A stretch of DNA of 17,139 nucleotides, from contig JAGKVE010000044.1 in assembly GCA_021152555.1 (NCBI GenBank), positions 1-17,139 on the forward strand, given 5' to 3'. This stretch comes from Bacteroidia bacterium (GTDB lineage: Bacteria > Bacteroidota > Bacteroidia > Bacteroidales > Paludibacteraceae). A program made the position numbers and the translations under genes. Below are positions 6,590-11,862 of the stretch, piece after piece. How positions within the stretch are numbered: the stretch's first letter is position 1; each line of letters begins with the position of its first letter. The notes under the pieces were generated by a model, which worked only from the letters and a program-made list of their open reading frames with translations, was not told where the DNA came from and did not search any database.

Positions 6590-7449
6590 TGGTTGCGATG
6601 CCATTTCCAGCGATTATGGGTCCAGAGCCACAAGTATGGCTGCTCCTTGATATTCTCTTCCAGTTCATGGGCATAGCGTTTGGTTATCTCGCCCTGCGGC
6701 AGGTCCTTCGGGTTCGCCGTAATGAGGCGTGCCGTACTGCGGTAATACCCGCGTTTGAGCCGCACCATATGGGCGTAAAAAACGGGATATCCGAACTTGG
6801 TAGCGAGCACCTCACCGCCGTCCACAAAGCCCGTATCCTGATTAAGGAACGTGAGCCATGTGCGTGTTACTTCCGGACGGGGTTTCTGGTCACTATTGAG
6901 ACCGAGCAGCACTTTCTGCTTCTCCGCGCGGAAACGTACCATCTCGCGCAATACGCGCTGTTTCTCGACATATACGCCGCCCCAATGTTCGCGCAGCCGC
7001 ATCATGAGCCTGTCCATCCGTCCGTTTTTGAGTTTGCGATAGACCTTCGCCACCAGCACATCGGGGCTCACCCATTGCTGCACGCTTGCCAGCCACTCCC
7101 AATTACCCATATGGGTGAACATGAAAATACCGCCTCCTGCCTCGTCCACCAGCCTGTTCACCTCCTCTATATTGACTATATCCAGCCGCTCACGCATCTC
7201 TTCGTCCGAGCAGCCGCAGGCATAGATAATCTCCACGATGATATCGCAGAACTGATGGTAGAAATCGCGGGCTATACGCTTGCGTTCCGCTTCGCTTTTG
7301 TCCGGGAAGGCATTGCGCAGGTTTTTCGCCACCAGCCGCCGCCTATAGCGGACGACATAGTAAACGAGCGGAAAGAGCAACCAATCCGAAAACCAATAGT
7401 GCACAGCCAGCGGCATGCGACTCAGAACAAGGGCGCAGCGAAATAACAT
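6586..7449 (-). CDS. lpxL: Lipid A biosynthesis (HtrB/LpxL-type) acyltransferase
   Basis: 287 residues, normal for the LABLAT family. An N-terminal hydrophobic anchor (about 13-34, LAVHYWFSDWLLFPLVYYVV) is followed by RYRRRLVAKNLRNAFP, a family hallmark. The catalytic HX4(D/E) motif is THMGNWEW, with His113 and Glu118. LGLNSDQKP (about 178-186) and the C-terminal LWLWTHNRWKWH are conserved. It would transfer a secondary acyl chain to lipid A at the inner face of the inner membrane. The gene starts 28 bp inside the end of cdsA and ends in an ATGA overlap with the GT2 gene. An internal ATG at 7416 would avoid the cdsA overlap, but the longer N-terminus fits the family better. The long mirror frame on the plus strand is a shadow. 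Confidence 0.92.
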   Translation of the reverse strand: MLFRCALVLSRMPLAVHYWFSDWLLFPLVYYVVRYRRRLVAKNLRNAFPDKSEAERKRIARDFYHQFCDIIVEIIYACGCSDEEMRERLDIVNIEEVNRLVDEAGGGIFMFTHMGNWEWLASVQQWVSPDVLVAKVYRKLKNGRMDRLMMRLREHWGGVYVEKQRVLREMVRFRAEKQKVLLGLNSDQKPRPEVTRTWLTFLNQDTGFVDGGEVLATKFGYPVFYAHMVRLKRGYYRSTARLITANPKDLPQGEITKRYAHELEENIKEQPYLWLWTHNRWKWHRNQ

Positions 7450-8291
7450 AGCCAGCAGAAGACACAGATTATAGGTGAAGCTAACAATATACTATCAAAC
7501 CGGTCCAGCACTCCTCCATGCCCGGGCAGGAACACGCCTGAGTCCTTGACGCCCACCGATCGTTTGAGCAGACTCTCCATGAGATCACCCATCGTACCGA
7601 ACGAGCTGACAAGCAGCGCAAAGAGGACGGTTATAAGCCATCCTGTATGTGCGCCGGATATCTTTTCAAACCACCCGAAATGATACAACAGGAACGCACC
7701 TGCGAGAGTGAACACAAAGCCGCCCACCAGTCCTTCCCAACTCTTTTTCGGACTCACATGCGGCGCCATCTTATGGTTTCCTTTCGGCAGTTTGGCTGTC
7801 AGGCTGCCCACGCAGTATGCACCGGTATCATTCACCCATATCAGCACGAACAGCGCCAGCAGCAGCCATTTATCAAGGCTATAGAGGAAACTGAGCGTAG
7901 CGAGCGGCGCGGCTATCATCACCTGCGAGATAAAAAAATTACCCCAGTTCTCCAGCGGTTTGCCCGAGTGATTCCATATCTCATCTAACACTGCGCATAT
8001 AACCACCGGCAGGTAGGTCATGCTCATCGCCAACACCAATGCTGTATATTGTCCGCCATTCCCCGCAGTAAGCGCCATGCATTGCACCATCGCCCATAGC
8101 GCCATCGTTCCGCAACAAGAAAAAACGCGTATCTTGCCCGACGACTTGACCAAACGGTGAAACTCATCTACAGCCAGTATACAGACAACCAGAAACAAGC
8201 CGCCGAAGACATACGGACTATAGAGAATACTGCCTACAACACAGGCAACGAAAACTGTCCCGCTCAGGGTGCGTTTGATTAATTCTGTCAT
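7422..8291 (-). CDS. cdsA: Phosphatidate cytidylyltransferase (CDP-diglyceride synthase)
   Basis: 289 residues, polytopic, with about seven to eight hydrophobic segments. The CDP-alcohol-forming signature is complete at 240-267: SLLKRSVGVKDSG followed by FLPGHGGVLDRFDS. FALLVSSFGTMGDLMES directly precedes it, and VNDTGAYCVGSLTAKLPKG (153-171) and SPKKSWEG (180-187) match the family. It makes CDP-diacylglycerol from phosphatidate and CTP, the branch point of phospholipid synthesis in the inner membrane. It is the first gene of a three-gene minus-strand operon with the lipid A acyltransferase and the GT2 gene. A consensus promoter lies 20-51 bp upstream of its ATG. In other Bacteroidetes cdsA often follows ftsH; here it has its own promoter opposite a small hypothetical gene. 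Confidence 0.95.
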   Translation of the reverse strand: MTELIKRTLSGTVFVACVVGSILYSPYVFGGLFLVVCILAVDEFHRLVKSSGKIRVFSCCGTMALWAMVQCMALTAGNGGQYTALVLAMSMTYLPVVICAVLDEIWNHSGKPLENWGNFFISQVMIAAPLATLSFLYSLDKWLLLALFVLIWVNDTGAYCVGSLTAKLPKGNHKMAPHVSPKKSWEGLVGGFVFTLAGAFLLYHFGWFEKISGAHTGWLITVLFALLVSSFGTMGDLMESLLKRSVGVKDSGVFLPGHGGVLDRFDSILLASPIICVFCWLCYFAAPLF

Positions 8292-8306
8292 TTTTATTGC
8301 AAAATT

Positions 8307-8338
8307 TTTGCAAAATTACAAAAAAAGTAGTACATTTG
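8307..8338 (+). promoter_or_regulatory. Bacteroidetes-type promoter for the small acidic protein gene
   Basis: -33 TTTG (8307-8310) and -7 TACATTTG (8331-8338) are 20 bp apart. The start site is expected near 8345, about 13 nt before the ATG at 8358. It shares the 12-mer AGTACATTTGCA with the rho promoter and overlaps the opposing cdsA promoter over 28 bp. Confidence 0.8.
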
Positions 8339-8342
8339 CAAA
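8311..8342 (-). promoter_or_regulatory. Bacteroidetes-type promoter for cdsA
   Basis: On the minus strand, -33 TTTG (8339-8342) and -7 TAATTTTG (8311-8318), fitting TAnnTTTG, are 20 bp apart. The expected transcription start is near 8304, leaving a short leader of about 12 nt before the ATG at 8291. Confidence 0.75.
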
Positions 8343-8357
8343 TAATTTTCAAAAATT

Positions 8358-8714
8358 ATGGAAAATAACAGTATTGAGATGTCCCTTTTGGACGCCGAAG
8401 AACGCGAATTAGTAGAGTTTATCTTCTCTTCCATCCCTGCGGAAGACCGCCGGGGGCTGACGCCGGACGACGTATTGTTTGTGCTGGATATGATGGATGA
8501 TTATTTAGAGGAACAAGGCTTGTTGCGCGAAGATCCGCAGGCCGGCGAGATGGAGTATCTGGACGGAGAGGTGGATGAGACAGAACAGCTGAACTATGTG
8601 CTTGCAGCCGCGCAGGAAGAACATCGTGCCATCAGCGGCGTACAGGTACAGCTTATTCAGGATGCCGAACTGCAATACGGCATCAAGAAAGGGTATTACT
8701 CGGAAGAGGAGTAA
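8358..8714 (+). CDS. Small acidic conserved-type hypothetical protein
   Basis: 118 residues, strongly acidic, with no signal peptide or membrane segment. The first half reads like a helical domain (ERELVEFIFSSIP, LTPDDVLFVLDMMDDYLEEQGLL). The second half is Glu/Gln-rich, ending in GIKKGYYSEEE. I have seen similar short acidic proteins with a DVxxVLDxMDDYLEE pattern in Bacteroidales genomes but know of no assigned function. It is a single-gene unit with its own consensus promoter, divergent from cdsA and convergent with ribF, whose stop is 18 bp downstream. Codon use looks like that of its neighbours. Confidence 0.8.
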   Translation: MENNSIEMSLLDAEERELVEFIFSSIPAEDRRGLTPDDVLFVLDMMDDYLEEQGLLREDPQAGEMEYLDGEVDETEQLNYVLAAAQEEHRAISGVQVQLIQDAELQYGIKKGYYSEEE

Positions 8715-8732
8715 GGCTGAAAGAGGGAAGGT

Positions 8733-9653
8733 TTAATGAGAGAGGGACGACAAGTCGTCCTTGATTTGCTGCTGCAATCCGTCAAGCGAGCCGAACTTAC
8801 GCTCCTCGCGAATGAAACGCAAAAAATAGAGCGTGAACTTCTGACCATACAAATCGCCATGGAAATCAGGGATATGCACCTCTATTGTGCGTTCCGTATT
8901 GCCGATGGTAGGGTTGGTTCCTATATTGCAGAGAGCGGGGATTATGGGAGATTGGTGATTGGTGGTTTGGGAATGCCTAACCCCGGCCCTTCCCTGAAAG
9001 GAAGGGAGGAAGGGGGTGATGAGCACCTCATATACGCCTGAAGCCGGCACAATCTTATTGTTATCCAAAGGCTCGATATTCGCAGTCGGGAAACCGATAG
9101 TGCGTCCGATACCATTCCCGTGTACCACGGATCCGGCGAGACTGTACGGGCGGCCTAACAACTCATTAGCCAGCGCTATATTTCCATTCTCCAACGCCAG
9201 CCGTATCTCGGTAGAGGACACATGCCATTCGCCCTCCGTAAACTCTCCCGTTGTCAGAATTTCCATCCCGTATTGCATTCCAATCCGTCGGTAGTCCTGC
9301 GGATGGCGCAGCCGGTCAGAACCGAACAGATGATCGTAGCCCATAACCAGCGCCTCAACATCCCATTCATCTCTCATCCGCCGTATGAACTCCGCAGCAG
9401 TAAGCGGTTGCACTTCGGCAAACGGCAGAACCAACACCTCTCCATATGCACTCAGCAATGCGCGGCGTTCCTCCATTGTAGTCAGTAACTGGGGCCTATA
9501 ATCGCTTCGGAGCACTGCGCGCGGATGGGCATCAAACGTCACAATAAGCGGTTGTAAGCCGCGTTGGGACGCGAGTTGCTGCAGATGCTCAAAGAGGTAG
9601 CAATGCCCTTTGTGTACGCCGTCAAAGAATCCTATAGTGGCAATCTTACCCAT
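8733..9653 (-). CDS. ribF: Bifunctional riboflavin kinase/FAD synthetase
   Basis: 306 residues from the ATG at 9653, two bases after the stop of the preceding lipoprotein gene; an upstream ATG at 9680 would add nine residues overlapping that gene. The N-terminal FAD synthetase domain has GFFDGVHKGHCYLFEHL (8-24), VMGYDHLFG and SSTEIRLAL (about 146-154). The C-terminal flavokinase domain has GRPYSLAGSVVHGNGIGRTIGFPTANI (168-193), NIGTNPTIGNTERTIEVHI (243-261), and DLYGQKFTLYFLRFIREERKF. It converts riboflavin to FMN and FAD. Residues about 213-239 are an apparent insertion inside the flavokinase beta-barrel, encoded by a palindromic element plus a heptad array. It is the last gene of the rho operon. 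Confidence 0.95.
   Translation of the reverse strand: MGKIATIGFFDGVHKGHCYLFEHLQQLASQRGLQPLIVTFDAHPRAVLRSDYRPQLLTTMEERRALLSAYGEVLVLPFAEVQPLTAAEFIRRMRDEWDVEALVMGYDHLFGSDRLRHPQDYRRIGMQYGMEILTTGEFTEGEWHVSSTEIRLALENGNIALANELLGRPYSLAGSVVHGNGIGRTIGFPTANIEPLDNNKIVPASGVYEVLITPFLPSFQGRAGVRHSQTTNHQSPIIPALCNIGTNPTIGNTERTIEVHIPDFHGDLYGQKFTLYFLRFIREERKFGSLDGLQQQIKDDLSSLSH
8947..8975 (+). repeat. Heptad array in frame inside ribF
   Basis: Words GGAGATT, GGTGATT, then GGTGGTTT and GGGAATG. The coding strand gives TTNHQSPII. The heptapeptide TNHQSPI is identical to one in the GT2 protein, encoded by the same kind of repeat in the same frame. Confidence 0.8.
8975..9018 (-). repeat. Palindromic element in frame inside ribF
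   Basis: A 7-bp perfect stem CCCTTCC (8987-8993) and GGAAGGG (9000-9006) with a 6-nt loop, flanked by GCCTAACCCCGG. On the coding strand it reads CAGGGAAGGG, CCGGGGTTAGGC, matching the femAB element GGGAGGG, ATGGGGTAGGC. Both are read in the same frame (GRAGV in RibF, GRDGV in FemAB). Confidence 0.75.
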
Positions 9654-9655
9654 GA

Positions 9656-11101
9656 TTAATCGAAATGTGACTGATAACATCCGGCATCCGGTTTCCTATT
9701 GGCGCGGGAGACACCATTGCGGTCCGTCGGGTAGGGCAGCGCAGCTATACTGTCGCCGATACCGATAGCGGGACTGAGTGTGTCAAGCCGGAAATCATAA
9801 TAGATATATTCCTTATACTTATAGAAATCTTTGCGGAAAACGGGTACCGTATCTGTTTTCTGCCAGTATGTGTTGGCATCGGCGTGCGGCATCGCCAACG
9901 TGTCGGTTTTCAGATAATTGCCGATAAAGATGCCCGGATAAAACTTGTCAAAAGGCGTAGCTACCACCAGTTGGTTATGGCGGTAGCCGGTAATGATACA
10001 GTTATAGAACGAGGTGGTGGTAGCCGGCGCTGATTTGCCGAGGTTGTCAATAAACACAGCCGCGGCATCTTCTTTCGCCGCCGACTGGATACGGATATCC
10101 GTATAGCCGAAATAGGACGCAACCGTAGAATGGACAAAATCATGCTTTCCGCCGTCGCAATAGACACAATACGAAGCGCAGTTGCTGATTTCGGTATTGG
10201 TAACGAGCGCATCAACATGCTGTAACACAAGGCCATAGAGCGTATGATTATGAATACGGCATCCGTTCATGCGCAGTTGCGGCAAGGGCTCTTTGCAGGT
10301 ACTATAACAATAGAGCCCGACATTTCCGGAGAGGATATCTACATAATCGAACGTATAGTTGCGCGGCGTTTCGGACTGGAGGTATATCCCGTTCCAACTG
10401 CCTCCGGCATACAGGTAAGGCACAGAGTCGAAGAGCCGGTCCAGCCGGTCGCCTCGGATAAGCACAGGAGCATCCTGCGTCCCGTTCATTGCCACATCGC
10501 CCAATGCAAAGAGGCACGCGCCGCTATGCATATAGAGCGTTGCGCCGGCTTCAACAGTCAGTACGCCGGTAACGATGACGGTATCGAAAAGCAGATAGGG
10601 TTTGTCGGCGGTGAAGGTGCATTCCGCTAATTGTGTACGGCCGCAACCGGTATGGCCAATGCGCGTCACATCCTGACCATACGCCTCTAAACGCACGCCT
10701 TGTGTAGCACCGGAAGAAAGATGAAAAGAGAGCACATCGCTGACCAGAAGCGGATTGTTGCTGCCCGACGGGTCTATATCCACGCGGACAAAGACAAAGA
10801 GACTATCTCCTCCGTTAATCTGTAAACCGTCGATGCGCGACAAATCCTGCTCGCCGTCAATGTTGACATGGAATATCTTCCCGCCGCTGAGCCAGACACG
10901 GTCAATGAGCAGCGCAGAGCGGTTACGATTATAAACCATGAGCTGTGCTGTCGAGCTGCCTTGCGCTGTGAAGACCGTATCAAAAGATAGGGTGTCGCAT
11001 GAGAAGGATAGTAGTAACGACGGGTCGTCAATCACGCGCTCATCGCGGCAACTGACCAACGCGCACGCGCACAGGAATATAAACAGGAGTCTCCGCGTCA
11101 T
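9656..11101 (-). CDS. Outer-surface-type lipoprotein with right-handed beta-helix
   Basis: 481 residues from the ATG at 11101, chosen because it makes an ATGA overlap with the porT stop and begins a lipoprotein signal: MTRRLLFIFLCACALVSC, lipobox LVSC, acylated Cys18. The frame stays open upstream to 11278, but that part is antisense-like to nothing and lies within porT. Residues about 30-150 look like a beta-sandwich (LSFSCDTLSFDTVFTAQGSS, LMVYNRNRSALLIDRVWLSGG). From about 155 to 430 the repeating short strands (ECTFTADKPYLLFDTVIVTG, LTVEAGATLYMHSGACL, VDILSGNVGLYCYS) suggest a parallel beta-helix. The C-terminus SRANRKPDAGCYQ is typical of Bacteroidales beta-helix surface proteins. Substrate unknown. 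It lies between porT and ribF in one operon. Confidence 0.85.
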   Translation of the reverse strand: MTRRLLFIFLCACALVSCRDERVIDDPSLLLSFSCDTLSFDTVFTAQGSSTAQLMVYNRNRSALLIDRVWLSGGKIFHVNIDGEQDLSRIDGLQINGGDSLFVFVRVDIDPSGSNNPLLVSDVLSFHLSSGATQGVRLEAYGQDVTRIGHTGCGRTQLAECTFTADKPYLLFDTVIVTGVLTVEAGATLYMHSGACLFALGDVAMNGTQDAPVLIRGDRLDRLFDSVPYLYAGGSWNGIYLQSETPRNYTFDYVDILSGNVGLYCYSTCKEPLPQLRMNGCRIHNHTLYGLVLQHVDALVTNTEISNCASYCVYCDGGKHDFVHSTVASYFGYTDIRIQSAAKEDAAAVFIDNLGKSAPATTTSFYNCIITGYRHNQLVVATPFDKFYPGIFIGNYLKTDTLAMPHADANTYWQKTDTVPVFRKDFYKYKEYIYYDFRLDTLSPAIGIGDSIAALPYPTDRNGVSRANRKPDAGCYQSHFD

Positions 11102-11847
11102 TCGAAATTGAAAGTCAGGCATACACAGTGGCTTGTCAGGCGGCTGATTGCATTGGAATAGAAAGCATCCTGCGGCGCCAACTCCATACGTTGGTCGGCA
11201 GGGTAGAGTTGGTTGGCAAAACCGATGCGGTAGGTTATCTCGGGGCAGAACTTGAACCACTGGAAATAGAAATCGCAACCGAAGCCTACTTCGCAGAAAT
11301 AATCCATCAGGTTGAGTAGCACGGGTTTGTCTCTGTCGCGACTCACATTGACACTCACACCGCCGCCTCCGATGACGTACGGGCGGTAATTGCCTTCGCG
11401 TTCAGCCGACCATTTGAGATACAGCGGGAAATTGACAGGCATCGCAAGCACATCTATCTGCGAGCCATACTTTCCCGGCGTACCCTGCACCGGATTGCCG
11501 GACTCGGTCTTATAACTGAGTGTGCGGCTCATGAACTCCATACCCGGACAGAACCGCAGGTTCAGATAGCGGCACAGGCGCAAGTCTGAAACGAACGCCA
11601 CGCGGAATCCCGGCAGAATACTGCTCACGCGCGAGTGGTATATCTCCGTCTCGCCGCTGATAGGGTTGGTAATGGGCAGTTCGCTGTCGGTCACGCCGAA
11701 GGCAGAGAAATTGAGTCCCAACTGGAAGCCGAAATGGAACAGGCGGTCATCCGCGTAGGGTCTGTTCATTGCCTGCTGGGCGTTCAACGGATTAATGACC
11801 GAGCATATGGCCACAATCCCCAATACTATGACATGTTTAATTCTCAA
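11098..11847 (-). CDS. porT: PorT-family outer membrane beta-barrel protein (type IX secretion)
   Basis: 249 residues with signal peptide MRIKHVIVLGIVAICSVINPLNAQ, then an 8-stranded-barrel-like pattern (FHFGFQLGLNFSAF, SILPGFRVAFVSDLRL, LNLRFCPGMEFMSRTLSYK, VLAMPVNFPLYLKWSA, YRPYVIGGGGVSVNVS). The end NAISRLTSHCVCLTFNFE resembles the PorT/SprT C-terminus. PorT is an outer membrane component needed for type IX secretion in Porphyromonas. The start is a TTG at 11847. It is forced by an in-frame TGA two codons upstream, and both the TTG and the 9-bp spacer are heptad repeat. The stop overlaps the lipoprotein start by 4 bp. A general PorT-like porin without a secretion role cannot be excluded. 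Confidence 0.78.
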   Translation of the reverse strand: MRIKHVIVLGIVAICSVINPLNAQQAMNRPYADDRLFHFGFQLGLNFSAFGVTDSELPITNPISGETEIYHSRVSSILPGFRVAFVSDLRLCRYLNLRFCPGMEFMSRTLSYKTESGNPVQGTPGKYGSQIDVLAMPVNFPLYLKWSAEREGNYRPYVIGGGGVSVNVSRDRDKPVLLNLMDYFCEVGFGCDFYFQWFKFCPEITYRIGFANQLYPADQRMELAPQDAFYSNAISRLTSHCVCLTFNFE

Positions 11848-11862
11848 TACTCAATTCTAATA
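11835..11862 (-). repeat. Heptad array at the receptor-porT junction, providing the porT start codon
   Basis: On the plus strand four 7-bp words: GTTTAAT, TCTCAAT, ACTCAAT, TCTAATA. On the coding strand they read TATTAGA, ATTGAGT, ATTGAGA, ATTAAAC. They hold the receptor stop TAG and the porT TTG start (11845-11847). Confidence 0.75.

Noticed and set aside
6589..7446. A 285-codon plus-strand open frame exactly opposite the lipid A acyltransferase gene
   Set aside because: It mirrors the real gene codon for codon, has no family motif, and the minus-strand product has intact catalytic motifs.
8745..8760. Hairpin GGACGA, CAAG, TCGTCC shortly after the small acidic gene, possible terminator
   Set aside because: No T-run follows and it lies in the ribF coding end, so it is not a convincing intrinsic terminator.
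11102..11278. 59-residue extension of the beta-helix lipoprotein
   Set aside because: It lies inside porT in another frame, and the lipoprotein signal starts at 11101 with an ATGA overlap.
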